Source: Thermoproteota archaeon
Lineage (GTDB): Archaea; Korarchaeota; Korarchaeia; Korarchaeales; Korarchaeaceae
NCBI GenBank assembly: GCA_027491415.1
Contig: JAOZFH010000025.1
Location: 19,974 to 83,973, forward strand
Direction of reading: 5' to 3'
DNA: 64,000 bases
Shown here: positions 39,003 to 47,331 of the stretch, piece after piece
How positions within the stretch are numbered: position 1 is the first letter of the stretch
Layout of the letters: each line of letters begins with the position of its first letter
Made by a program: the position numbers and the translations under genes
Notes under the pieces: generated by a model
Databases searched by the model: none
What the model was told of the DNA's origin: nothing
Seen by the model: the letters and a program-made list of their open reading frames with translations, nothing else

Positions 39003-39812
39003 CTACTTATTGAGATTACTCGAGGGGTGACTCACCCTGGCGGTCAGCGCCGCTGGAACGGCGCCGGCCGCGAGCCCGACTGTAGACGCGATCAGGGCCT
39101 CCACCCAACCCGCCTGGCTCGCTCGCCCAACTAGAACGGTGTCCACGAGCAGGTCCCAGGAGGAGTGCATAGCTACGGGCCCCCACAGGTTATCGGTCGC
39201 CTCGAGGTACAGGCACATCAGGAGTCCGAATCCGAACACGGTGTACAGGTGCCAGGCCGCCTCCAGCGGAGAGAGCCCGTGGACGAACACGTCGATCGGC
39301 AAGTGAGAGACCGAGAAGAGCGCAGCCGACACGACTGCCGCAATGACTGCACCCCTCCGGCCGGCTAAGTCCCTCTTCAGCTCTAGGTAGATGTACCCGC
39401 GGTCCATGGCCTCCTCGGAGAGGCCGACGACGCCCAAGACGTAGGCGGCATAGGCAACCCACGCCCAGTCCAGCCCAACCAGGCTCAGTCCGGGCCATCC
39501 GGAAAAGGCTGAGGGGACGAGGACCTCTTCCACCACCCAGGAGGCCGCCGCTCCGATCACGCCGACCGCGGCCGCCCGAGAGGCCCCCCTGCGCGTGAGC
39601 CGCAGGTACGACAGTCCGCCTCCGTCGAAAGCCCTGGCGAATAGTACCGTCAGGCCGAATATACCCGCGAGCTTAACTGGAATGTCGAGCAGGTAGAGCC
39701 AGACTCCTGGACCCACGTAGACGCCCGTGAGGTAACGGTAGGGCGTCCACGTCGCCATGTGAGCGAGGTAGAGTCCGAGAGCGTGCCTCCAGTGCTTGGG
39801 TCGGCTTGCCAT
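39003..39812 (-). CDS. CPBP-family (CAAX-like) intramembrane metalloprotease
   Basis: This 269-residue membrane protein has about eight hydrophobic helices and the CPBP/Abi motifs: GLSEEAMDRGYIYLEL (EExxxRG), FSVSHLPIDVF with a catalytic His, and MHSSWDLL with a further His and Asp. The family includes eukaryotic CAAX prenyl protease Rce1 and many bacterial and archaeal intramembrane proteases. The ATG at 39812 is followed by a short basic N-terminus. It diverges from the macrodomain gene across a short AT-rich promoter (39838-39848). Confidence 0.87.
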   Translation of the reverse strand: MASRPKHWRHALGLYLAHMATWTPYRYLTGVYVGPGVWLYLLDIPVKLAGIFGLTVLFARAFDGGGLSYLRLTRRGASRAAAVGVIGAAASWVVEEVLVPSAFSGWPGLSLVGLDWAWVAYAAYVLGVVGLSEEAMDRGYIYLELKRDLAGRRGAVIAAVVSAALFSVSHLPIDVFVHGLSPLEAAWHLYTVFGFGLLMCLYLEATDNLWGPVAMHSSWDLLVDTVLVGRASQAGWVEALIASTVGLAAGAVPAALTARVSHPSSNLNK

Positions 39813-39866
39813 GCGACGCGGTCGACCCTCGCAACGGCCAAAAAATAAGGCCGGGGGGAGGCCCCG

Positions 39867-40397
39867 ATGAGGATCATCTACCGGGGCGTCGAGATCTCAG
39901 TGGTCGAGGGGGACATAACGGCCCAGGTTGTCGACGCGATCGTAAACCCGGCGAACCGGAGGCTGGTCATGGGTGGAGGGGTTGCAGGAGCCATAAGGAG
40001 GGCTGTAGGAGAGGAGATAGAGAGGGAGGCAGTGTCCAAGGGCCCCATCGAGATAGGTGAGGCCGTCGCCACCACCGCAGGGAGGCTGCCCGCCAGGTAC
40101 GTGGTACACGCCCCGACCGTCAGGAGCCCGGGCGGGCGGGCGTCGCTCAGCTCCGCACGGGCGGCGACCCGGGCCGCCCTCCGACTCGCCGACGAGCTGA
40201 ACCTGGAGTCGATCGCCTTCCCGGGCATGGGCACGGGCGTCGGCGGGTTGAGGATCTCCGAGGCCGCGAGGGCCATGGCGGATGAGGTGAGGAGATTCAT
40301 AGACGGGGGAACCGGGCTCAAGAGGATCGTCTTCGTGGCCTACGGCGAGGGCGCCTTCAGGGAGTTCCGGGAGGCCGTCAGGAGGGTCTTTGGGTGA
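39867..40397 (+). CDS. macrodomain (ADP-ribose-binding) protein
   Basis: This 176-residue protein is a single macrodomain: VVEGDITAQVVDAIVNPANRRLVMGGGVAGAIRRAVG at the N-terminus (in parts; NPAN and GGGVAGAI form the ADP-ribose pocket), GEAVATTAGRLPARYVVHA, and IAFPGMGTGVGGL. Such proteins remove ADP-ribose from proteins, deacetylate O-acetyl-ADP-ribose or process ADP-ribose 1''-phosphate, the latter a downstream product of the KptA reaction encoded at 15094. A GGGGGGAGG site lies upstream of the ATG. Confidence 0.94.
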   Translation: MRIIYRGVEISVVEGDITAQVVDAIVNPANRRLVMGGGVAGAIRRAVGEEIEREAVSKGPIEIGEAVATTAGRLPARYVVHAPTVRSPGGRASLSSARAATRAALRLADELNLESIAFPGMGTGVGGLRISEAARAMADEVRRFIDGGTGLKRIVFVAYGEGAFREFREAVRRVFG

Positions 40398-40409
40398 CTT
40401 CCGGCCTCT

Positions 40410-40691
40410 TCAGAGCCTGAGGCCGAGGGAGTCGAACAGCCTCTTCATCCTCCTGAGCTCCACGAGCAGCCTGAATCCATCCTCTGTGAGTTCGTACCCC
40501 GTCCTGCTGCCCTCGACCTCCACCTCCCTGATGACGCCCCTCTCGAGCAGGTGGGAGAGGTACTCCCTCAGCCTAACGTGGGGGAGGTTGACCTCTTGGG
40601 TCAGCTTCGACGGCCCCAAAACCCCATGTGCTGACAGAGCCTCAAGGAGATCTAGGATGATGGCGGCCTGCGAGCGGTAAGATCTCCGCAT
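40410..40691 (-). CDS. small winged-helix regulator (HTH_45 type)
   Basis: This 93-residue protein is one winged helix with a long C-terminal helix: RRSYRSQAAIILDLLEAL, SKLTQEVNLPHVRLREYLSHLLERGVI, EVEGSRTGYELTEDGFRLLVELRRM. This is the layout of archaeal one-domain regulators of the HTH_45 type, often near membrane-protein genes. It lies five bases downstream of a membrane protein gene on the same strand and closes an operon that starts at 42057. It is convergent with the macrodomain gene. Confidence 0.8.
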   Translation of the reverse strand: MRRSYRSQAAIILDLLEALSAHGVLGPSKLTQEVNLPHVRLREYLSHLLERGVIREVEVEGSRTGYELTEDGFRLLVELRRMKRLFDSLGLRL

Positions 40692-40696
40692 TCAGC

Positions 40697-41284
40697 TCAG
40701 CCCCACCAGCTCCTTAGGAGTATGGCCAGCAGCGGTAGGAAGCCTGCCGCCTTGAGGGCCTCGCCCGCTAAGAAAAGCGCGGGTCTGCCGAGGATGCCGG
40801 AAAGGAGCAAGACTGTGTGCGCTGCGAGGAGGATGGAGTACCCGAATAGCGTGAGGGTGGAGCTCCTGGGCTCGTCCCTAGACGTGTAGACTAGTAGAAG
40901 CCCGAGGGGAATCACGGCCAGAGCGTCGAACGCCATTCGGAGCCGTTCGGCGACGAATACAGGGACGGCTGCTAACTTGGCCTCCACGCCCTTGTGCGAG
41001 AGCATCAGCAGGGAGTACCCGAGCGGAAATGCCATGCCGTGTAACGTCCACACGAGCGCCTGGGTCCCAGTTGGAGCTCTGAGCCACGGGGACCCCAATC
41101 CGACCCGGTGGTGGAGCCCCGCAGAGAGCGTGATGTAACTCCCAAGCGCGGCCCCGAGGGCCAGCACGGCGAATCCAAGGGCCGCCCACGCGAGGTGACG
41201 TGCCCCATACCTCCAGGCCCTGAGAGACAGGAGTGCCAACGCTGAGAGCGTGATCAGAGAGATCAGTTCGAGCAGACCCACCAT
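40697..41284 (-). CDS. multi-pass membrane protein of the DUF4405 locus
   Basis: This 195-residue protein has six or seven hydrophobic helices with few charges (SLITLSALALLSL, WAALGFAVLALGAAL, and so on) and paired His in the second loop (LHHRVG). ATG 41284 is chosen because the longer frame overlaps the upstream exported-protein gene. Size and topology resemble the membrane protein at 20452. It is co-directional with the exported His-rich protein and the DUF4405 protein upstream, suggesting one membrane complex. Function unknown. Confidence 0.6.
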   Translation of the reverse strand: MVGLLELISLITLSALALLSLRAWRYGARHLAWAALGFAVLALGAALGSYITLSAGLHHRVGLGSPWLRAPTGTQALVWTLHGMAFPLGYSLLMLSHKGVEAKLAAVPVFVAERLRMAFDALAVIPLGLLLVYTSRDEPRSSTLTLFGYSILLAAHTVLLLSGILGRPALFLAGEALKAAGFLPLLAILLRSWWG

Positions 41285-41327
41285 GAGGGAAAAATGAGGA
41301 GGGAGCAAGGCAACACCTCTCCCTGCC

Positions 41328-41780
41328 TCATCCACCGAACCGGGAGGCCGTGAACCCGTCGTACCGCAATTCAGTGGCCATCCAAGCACCCCAAGTCTCG
41401 CTGTAGTGGCAGGTCACCTCCACGCTCGTTCCTGGCCTTAGCTCGTCCACCAGATCCTCCCAAGAGATCCTCTGGCCATCGGTGTACCACACGCCCCTGA
41501 TCAGGACGTCGACGCTTTCGCCCGACGGGGTCCGAACGGTCAACCGCCCCACCGACTCTTCCATCTCGACTACGACTCCAATGACCGTTGAGGTCTCTTC
41601 GTAATATTCGTGCTCCTCTGCGTCGTGTCCATGATCCTCAGCGCCCTCTTCTGCCCACCACGGTCCATGGGACTCCTCGCCCCCACCGGTGACGCTCGCC
41701 ACCCTGGGCCCCCACAGCGGCACCGTGGCGATGACGACGGCCGCCGTCAGCACCAGGGCGAACTTGACCGCGTCGCCCAC
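41328..41780 (-). CDS. exported protein with His/Glu-rich segment
   Basis: This 150-residue protein starts with a signal peptide (FALVLTAAVVIATVPLWG). A metal-binding-looking segment rich in His, Asp and Glu follows (ESHGPWWAEEGAEDHGHDAEEHE), then a small beta-barrel-like domain (STVIGVVVEMEESVGRLTVRTPSGESVDVLIRG, in parts) that recalls OB-fold exported proteins. GTG 41780 lies one base after the stop of the DUF4405 gene, so the two are translationally coupled. It may deliver or sense a transition metal for the membrane protein. Confidence 0.65.
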   Translation of the reverse strand: MGDAVKFALVLTAAVVIATVPLWGPRVASVTGGGEESHGPWWAEEGAEDHGHDAEEHEYYEETSTVIGVVVEMEESVGRLTVRTPSGESVDVLIRGVWYTDGQRISWEDLVDELRPGTSVEVTCHYSETWGAWMATELRYDGFTASRFGG

Positions 41781-41781
41781 C

Positions 41782-42057
41782 TCAAGACCCCCCGAACAGC
41801 CTCTTGACGAAGACCTTCAGGGGCCTGAAGTTGAGGTAGACGTGCAGAGTCACCAGCCCGCCCATGAGGAAGCCCGAGTAGTCGTGAATGGTCTCCCAGG
41901 CGTGCTTCCCCAGGCCGAGCAGGTAGACCTCGCCGCTGCCGGGGCCGTGGGGAGCGAAGTACAGGATCACGCCCGAGAGCAGCAGTACGGCGCCGACGAT
42001 CACCTGAGACAGGGACACGGCGGCGCGAACCTTCAGCATCTTTGAGTCAGACCCCAT
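41782..42057 (-). CDS. DUF4405 membrane protein (cytochrome b561-like)
   Basis: This 91-residue protein has two hydrophobic helices with spaced histidines: LLSGVILYFAPHGPG, then GKHAWETIHDYSGFLMGGLVTLHVYLNF. Histidines at the membrane edge of both helices are the mark of DUF4405, a family thought to bind haem like cytochrome b561. ATG 42057 is preferred because GGTGATG lies four bases before it. It heads the operon continuing to the exported His-rich protein and a multi-pass membrane protein. Confidence 0.75.
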   Translation of the reverse strand: MGSDSKMLKVRAAVSLSQVIVGAVLLLSGVILYFAPHGPGSGEVYLLGLGKHAWETIHDYSGFLMGGLVTLHVYLNFRPLKVFVKRLFGGS

Positions 42058-42198
42058 TCGCATCACCCGGGTTTGAGTGGCGCGAGGTGGTATATCGAGA
42101 ATCCGGACGATTCGTCCAGAGATCGGGCTTCAATTCAGGCGTCGACGGCGGGGAGAGTTATCATAATATACCCGCGCGCGTGGCCAACGACCCCACGT

Positions 42199-43524
42199 AT
42201 GCGGGAGAGGTCCCTCAAGTGGGTCCTACTGGCCGAGATGGCGCTCAGCGCGCTCTACATGGCGCTGACTAGGAGCGTCTTCCTGATCTACTTGGCCGAC
42301 TTAGGCCTCAACCTGTCGGGCGTGTCCTACGTGTCGATATGGGGAGGCGCCCTGACCCTCTCGGTAGGCGCCTACGCCTACAGGAGGCCGAGGGCCATCT
42401 CGAGGAGGGTGAGGCTGAAGCTCCTCGCGTCACACCTCCTGGAGAGGATCTGCTGGATTCCGATCGCTCTCGGCAAGACGGTGGTAGTGGTTGCCGCCGC
42501 CTACTCCGCCTACTCGGCCTTCCAAGCCCTGACCACTCTCGGGATGAACCTCGTGATCTTCGGCTCGTTCGACGAAGAGGGGGTTCAGGACGTCGTGGCT
42601 GGCAGGATCTCGAGCGGGGCGGCGGCGAGCATAGTGGGCATGATCCTTTCGACGGGCCTCCTGAGCCTGCTCAAGGGACCCGAGAAGTTTGAAGTGATCT
42701 TCTTCCTGGGCTCCGGGCTCGGGGTCCTCTCTACCGGTCTGCTGGCCACTCAGGATCTGTCTCACCTCGAGGGAATCAAGGTCCCGGAGAGGGTGAGGGA
42801 AGGGGAGAGGATCTTCGCCGCCTCCGCCTACCAACTAGCCTTGGCCTCCTCCGGGGCTCTGTTCTCCATGTCCTGGATCCCCTACCTCATCCGCGTCGTC
42901 AACTACCCGGACTACCTAGTGGCCGCCATGACGCTCGTCGGTACGGCCACCAGCATGTTCGGCGCCCCGATATGGAGGCGGATTGACCCCAGGAGGTACA
43001 AGCTGGGCGTGCTCATTAACGCTATGACGCCGGTGCTCGTGCCTCTGTCGCCGCTCCCCGTCGTTCAGTTCGGGCTCTACGCCGCGGCCGCGTTCTCATT
43101 CAACGCGGCCAGCCTCTTGGGGACCTACCTGTTCGCGAAGTACAACAGGTGGCTGGGCTCCGTCAGGTCGAGCGCGCTCACGCTGGCGATCTCCGGGGCC
43201 GCCCAGCTCGGCGCCTCGGGGCTGGGGCTTTTCCTGGGATCCAGCTTTGAGCTGGCCTTCGCCCTCGCGGCGGCGCTCAAGTTCGCGGCCCTCGCGCTCT
43301 CCGCGCTGATCGTGCCGGAAGTGGCCGTCGTCCCGCCCCACCTGGCAAAGGCGTACGCCAACGCGGCCTACGGGGCGACGCTAATGGGCTACAGGGTGAG
43401 CGTCGCCATCACCAGGGAGACCCTCGTGGCCACGCTCAGGATGATCGCGCTGACACTCGCCCTCCTCACCCTATACATCATATACAGGATCGCCGCGCTG
43501 CTGCTCACTTCGGGGGTGAGCTGA
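42199..43524 (+). CDS. MFS-like membrane transporter
   Basis: This 441-residue protein has about twelve hydrophobic helices in two halves. It lacks a clear GxxxDRxGRR loop between helices 2 and 3 (YAYRRPRAISRRVRLK instead), so it is a diverged major-facilitator protein. ATG 42199 is chosen because ATAATATA (42163-42170) lies about 32 bases before it; the long upstream frame has no membrane-protein character. It is divergent from the DUF4405 operon and 19 bases upstream of the MscS-like gene. Substrate unknown. Confidence 0.75.
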   Translation: MRERSLKWVLLAEMALSALYMALTRSVFLIYLADLGLNLSGVSYVSIWGGALTLSVGAYAYRRPRAISRRVRLKLLASHLLERICWIPIALGKTVVVVAAAYSAYSAFQALTTLGMNLVIFGSFDEEGVQDVVAGRISSGAAASIVGMILSTGLLSLLKGPEKFEVIFFLGSGLGVLSTGLLATQDLSHLEGIKVPERVREGERIFAASAYQLALASSGALFSMSWIPYLIRVVNYPDYLVAAMTLVGTATSMFGAPIWRRIDPRRYKLGVLINAMTPVLVPLSPLPVVQFGLYAAAAFSFNAASLLGTYLFAKYNRWLGSVRSSALTLAISGAAQLGASGLGLFLGSSFELAFALAAALKFAALALSALIVPEVAVVPPHLAKAYANAAYGATLMGYRVSVAITRETLVATLRMIALTLALLTLYIIYRIAALLLTSGVS

Positions 43525-43543
43525 TCTGCAGGCAGAGCACGTC

Positions 43544-44242
43544 GTGACGGTGATCGAGGATGTGCTGAGGCAGCTGGCGCAGGAACTCGCCGACCTGGCA
43601 CCCAAGCTGTTCCTCGCGCTCACGGCGCTCATGGCCACGCTGGTGTCCGTCAAGGTGGTCAACATCTACCTCAGGAGACTCCTTAGGTTCTCGAAGGTCG
43701 ACGAGGCCGTGGAGAGGTTCGTCGGTGGGAGGCCCCCAGTCCTACTCTCCAGCGTCATAGTCGGGGCCGCAGACCTGGGTCTGGGGTTCATAGGGATCTA
43801 CCTCGTCCTAAGTCTCCTCCTCCCCCCGGACGTTATGGGGAGGGTCGACTCTGCCGCGCTTTACGCGGCCAGGGTACTCAGCGTTCTGGCCATGATCGGA
43901 TTCGTTCTGCTGGCCTTCAACATGCTGATGAGCAGGATAAGGCTCGAGACGAAGCTCAAGAGCTACATGACGTTCATCTCGTTCCTCCTCGCTACGGCTC
44001 TGCTCATCGACGTCGTGGCGCTGTCTGACCCGGTGAAGCAGGCGCTGGTATCAGGCCTGGCGATCGGCATAGGCCTCTCCATCGCTGTGTTCGCCGCCTG
44101 GTTTTTCTTCTCGGACTACATAGAGCGATACGTCCGTGCCGTCGAGGATGGGCTTACCGGCCCGGGGCGGATTGAGGCGCCGAATGAAGCCACCACCCCC
44201 ATGCCGGAGCAGAAACACCCCCACAATGGGGTTAAGGGTTAA
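43544..44242 (+). CDS. membrane protein resembling the transmembrane part of MscS
   Basis: This 232-residue protein has about four hydrophobic helices. An N-terminal helix (ALTALMATLVSVKVVNIYLRRLLRF) followed by KVDEAVERFVGG, and a late GLAIGIGLSIAVFAAWFFFSDYIERYV, recall the membrane part of small mechanosensitive channels, but the cytoplasmic beta-domain is missing and the tail is short and His/Pro-containing. The start is GTG 43544. It probably forms an operon with the transporter upstream. Channel activity is only a guess. Confidence 0.5.
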   Translation: MTVIEDVLRQLAQELADLAPKLFLALTALMATLVSVKVVNIYLRRLLRFSKVDEAVERFVGGRPPVLLSSVIVGAADLGLGFIGIYLVLSLLLPPDVMGRVDSAALYAARVLSVLAMIGFVLLAFNMLMSRIRLETKLKSYMTFISFLLATALLIDVVALSDPVKQALVSGLAIGIGLSIAVFAAWFFFSDYIERYVRAVEDGLTGPGRIEAPNEATTPMPEQKHPHNGVKG

Positions 44243-44403
44243 AAGCCTGCCATGTCCGCTACCGGCGAACTGCCTAAGGGTGGCCCGAGTTGCGCAAGGG
44301 GGACGCTAGGGAGTCCACTGCTGCGTGGGTTCCCGACTTCGCTCGTTACCCGTCTTCCAACTGGACGGCGTCGTCCCCCCCCTTTAATCCCCTGTCCGTG
44401 ATA

Positions 44404-44988
44404 ATGGACCGGTTCGGCTCCCTCTTAGGGACGCTGCTGGGTGTGATTCCACCCCTGGCGTTCCTGTACGGAGGGAGGAAGAGGGACAGGACAGTTCCGA
44501 ACCGAGTCCTCATTAAGTGGGATCCCGCGAGGGACAGGGTCGACGAGCTGGTCGCCGCCGTAAAGTCGCTATGCGCCGGGAGGCCTTCCACGATACTAAC
44601 CAGAAGGGGCAGCCCGCTGGCCACCCAGATTAAGGGGGAGTTCGGCGAGAGGGGAAGGATGATCTACCTGAAGCAGGGGGTCTCATACCCGATCTCCACC
44701 GAGGACGCCCTCATAGCCGCCCCCACGACGCCGCACGTGATTAGCCTGATAAGAAAGGCGAGGATAGAGTTCGGCGAGCCCATCGCCGTCGTGATAGACA
44801 GTCTCACGGACCTCGCGATGATCCTCGGAACCAAGAAGGCATACGAGCTCGTTCGAGAGATGCTGGACTCGCTGGAGGAGGAGGACAGGGTGGCCGCCAT
44901 AATCGTGGGTGGGGCTCAGGGAGAGAGGGAAGAGATGCTCTTCAGGTCCCTCTTCCCGGACGAGTTCCCCCTCGGCAAGCTAAAGTGA
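44404..44988 (+). CDS. membrane-anchored DUF835-like protein
   Basis: This 194-residue protein has one N-terminal membrane helix (LLGTLLGVIPPLAFLYGG) and a cytoplasmic alpha/beta domain. The end pattern VVIDSLTDLAMILGTKKAYELVREMLDSL, then VAAIIVGGAQ, fits the DUF835/KaiC-relative domains of archaea that have lost the P-loop. ATG 44404 is chosen by the membrane helix that follows; TTG 44290 would add 38 residues without pattern. It may transmit a signal at the membrane, possibly together with one of the KaiC proteins. Confidence 0.6.
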   Translation: MDRFGSLLGTLLGVIPPLAFLYGGRKRDRTVPNRVLIKWDPARDRVDELVAAVKSLCAGRPSTILTRRGSPLATQIKGEFGERGRMIYLKQGVSYPISTEDALIAAPTTPHVISLIRKARIEFGEPIAVVIDSLTDLAMILGTKKAYELVREMLDSLEEEDRVAAIIVGGAQGEREEMLFRSLFPDEFPLGKLK

Positions 44989-45006
44989 GCATCGAGTTCT
45001 CCAAGA

Positions 45007-45360
45007 TCAGGGCACCCTAACCCTGATGCTTCCTCCGGGGAGCCTCCCGACGGCCTCGGCCGCCCTCCTCGCCCCCAGCATCAGCGCCTCGAAGAGTTCC
45101 TCGGGGGTCACACCAAGCTTCTCGGCGGACTGCGGGAGGTCGTAGGCCCCCCTGACCCACACGGTCACCATTGATCCAAAGAGGCCGATCCTCAGGTGAG
45201 TCGGGACGTTCACGCCGGCGGGCATCAGCGCGAACCCCTCGGCCCTCCTCTCCGCCACGAATCCGGTGGATTCGATCACCCTCACAAGCTCCATGGCTAG
45301 GTCCATCGCGTCTCCGGGCCCGGCGTCGGCCACGATCTCGACGCCAGCCAGCCTGGACAT
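45007..45360 (-). CDS. small protein of unknown function
   Basis: This 117-residue protein has an acidic N-terminal half and a helical C-terminal half (TPEELFEALMLGARRAAEAVGRL). No motif is recognised. ATG 45360 follows a GAGGAGCTG site; the open frame extends 30 codons further without support. It is convergent with the DUF835-like gene. A TATA-like GGTTAATTG (near 45423-45431, minus strand) lies about 65 bases upstream. Confidence 0.5.
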   Translation of the reverse strand: MSRLAGVEIVADAGPGDAMDLAMELVRVIESTGFVAERRAEGFALMPAGVNVPTHLRIGLFGSMVTVWVRGAYDLPQSAEKLGVTPEELFEALMLGARRAAEAVGRLPGGSIRVRVP

Positions 45361-45471
45361 CAGCTCCTCTGCGGGTCCGTGTTCGGGCAGACTCTCACCG
45401 TGAAGAATACCGCGACGCGCGTCAATTAACCTTTGTCCGCCGAGGACCAAAAAAGGAGGGGGAGCGGAGGG

Positions 45472-47097
45472 TCATGTCGGAGGGATCTCGTGAAACAGCG
45501 TCCTCACATCGACGCCCCTCCTCCTGTTGTAGACCATGTAACCCACGAAGATGGACGCTCCGGCCCCGTAGAAGAGCGAGATCCAGAGCATGTCGGATAT
45601 GGCGGCCCCCGACCCTATGAGGCTCAGGAAGAGCCAGAAGTTCAGCACCATCGTCGCTATCCCCGAGGCGGACATCAGGGGGACTCCAGCTACCTCGTGC
45701 CTCAGGGGGCTCCTTTCGTAGAGGTCGGACCTCATGAAGGGGAGCACCGTAGCGGCCGCGCCTCCGAAGACCGACGGGAACCACCACAGCAGGGTTGAGA
45801 GTCCGTCGAGGGTGTTGATGAAGCCGATCGCTCCCACGTAGTGAAGCTTCTCCGCGGCGTACCACCAGACTACGCTGAGCTGCCCAAGAACGGTCGCGAG
45901 CAGCACGGCCCTGGTGGGCGAGCCGTACCTGTTGACCTCCGCCAGGCTCTCCGGGAAGAACCTGTCGAACGACCAGGCAAACGGGAGCCTCGTGCTAACC
46001 AGGTAGAAGGCGGGGACGTCGTTTAACAGCCAGAGGGCGGCCATCAGGGCAACCAGGAGCTGTAGCGCGGGCTGACCGGGCATGAGCCCCGCGGCGAAGA
46101 GCGGGAGCATGGGCCTCCCGGAGTAGGGCATCACCTCCGCGAGCCTGTCGCCCTCCTCGAAGAATGCGTAGGTGTAGGCGCTGACGAACTCCCCGTAGGC
46201 CCCGTACAGCAGGAAGGCCGCGGAGACCATGTAGGCCGCGATGACCGCGACGGCCATGACGCCGCCCCAGACGGCGCTCTTCTTGACATCCCTCACCTCC
46301 CCGCCGATGTACGTGACCATTGCCCAGCTCCCCACGAACGCGAACATGGGGGACAGCAGGGCCCCGGCCGTGGCGTCCCAGCTTGACCTCACGTAGGCGG
46401 CGGGGTCCCATCCGGACTCCCTGGCTATAGTGAGTATGGCGTCCCAAGTCCCGACCCCGAAGGTCGCGTCCCACAGGGCGTGGGCATGCCCAAGCCCCCT
46501 GATCATGGCCCAGAAGAAGGCGGCGCTCCCGAGCACGGGTATGGCGAAGAGAAGCCAGATCAGCCTGCTGTAAGCCCTGAGACCGAAGACGGAGACCAGC
46601 CCCATGCCCAGCGTTATTGCGGTGCCCAGCGCGAGCATCCACTCGGGGCTCGTGGCGAGGAGGTCTCCGACTCGGAGCAGGGTCTGGCTGCCGATCGCCC
46701 CTCCTGCGATCTGCAGAGAGAGACCCCAATACCAGACGTCCCAGAAGGCTATGGTCCCGACGGCTATGGCGGTCGCGATCCAGTACCCCCAGCTCAGCAC
46801 GAACCCCAGCAGGGGGTTGATGGTCCTGGAGATGTACACGTAGTCCCCGCCGGTCCTGGGCATGGCCATCAGCAGGTAGGTGTAGGCCAGCGCGGTCACA
46901 ATGGCCGCCGCCCCAACGATCAGGAAGGCCAGGGGCACGTTGGCGCCGGGGTGGTCGTAGGATACCTTCACGAGGAGCCAGTTCACCCCTCCCCCAATGG
47001 TCCAAGACATGGCCGTGGCTAGGGCCGTCCAGGGCCCCACGGTCCTGACCAGGCCGGAGGCCCTGCGCACGAACAGGGTGGGTCTCCCAGACTCCAC
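45472..47097 (-). CDS. APC-family amino acid permease
   Basis: This 541-residue protein has about twelve to fourteen membrane helices. The first helix has the unwound substrate-binding motif of the superfamily (TAMSWTIGGGVNW), and MPRTGGDYVYISRTINPLLGF marks the APC type. GTG 47097 follows a strong GGGAGGTG site. It is near a glutamine-synthetase homologue with its own Lrp regulator and an EamA exporter, so amino acids or amines are likely substrates; proton or sodium coupling cannot be decided. Confidence 0.9.
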   Translation of the reverse strand: MESGRPTLFVRRASGLVRTVGPWTALATAMSWTIGGGVNWLLVKVSYDHPGANVPLAFLIVGAAAIVTALAYTYLLMAMPRTGGDYVYISRTINPLLGFVLSWGYWIATAIAVGTIAFWDVWYWGLSLQIAGGAIGSQTLLRVGDLLATSPEWMLALGTAITLGMGLVSVFGLRAYSRLIWLLFAIPVLGSAAFFWAMIRGLGHAHALWDATFGVGTWDAILTIARESGWDPAAYVRSSWDATAGALLSPMFAFVGSWAMVTYIGGEVRDVKKSAVWGGVMAVAVIAAYMVSAAFLLYGAYGEFVSAYTYAFFEEGDRLAEVMPYSGRPMLPLFAAGLMPGQPALQLLVALMAALWLLNDVPAFYLVSTRLPFAWSFDRFFPESLAEVNRYGSPTRAVLLATVLGQLSVVWWYAAEKLHYVGAIGFINTLDGLSTLLWWFPSVFGGAAATVLPFMRSDLYERSPLRHEVAGVPLMSASGIATMVLNFWLFLSLIGSGAAISDMLWISLFYGAGASIFVGYMVYNRRRGVDVRTLFHEIPPT

Positions 47098-47331
47098 GCT
47101 GACACCTCCCGAGTGACGAGCCGAGGCCGCGAGACGAGGGTGTGGCTACCGCGGCCTCAGCCCTGGCTTGGCTCTGGGCCTGGGACCTCTATCTGAGACT
47201 CAGACGGCCCGCTGATTCCAGCGAAAAGCAGGAAGGCGTTCACGCGGGCCGCCCTCACCGCACAGACCTCCCGGCCAGGGCCGGGGGGCTGGCGAGCGAC
47301 AGATATTAAGGGTTTCTAGAGCGGGCTCCGG
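47098..47331. other. divergent intergenic region between permease and EamA genes
   Basis: The region holds the TATA box of the EamA gene (AGATATTAAG, 47301-47310; 26 bases before GTG 47332). On the minus strand a short frame of 33 codons (GTG 47258) runs in the leader of the permease gene, without recognisable features. No riboswitch or RNA gene was recognised. Confidence 0.4.

Noticed and set aside
47155..47258. 33-codon frame in the leader of the amino-acid permease gene.
   Set aside because: It has a slightly hydrophobic start but no supporting signal and no recognisable family; kept only as a note in the intergenic entry.
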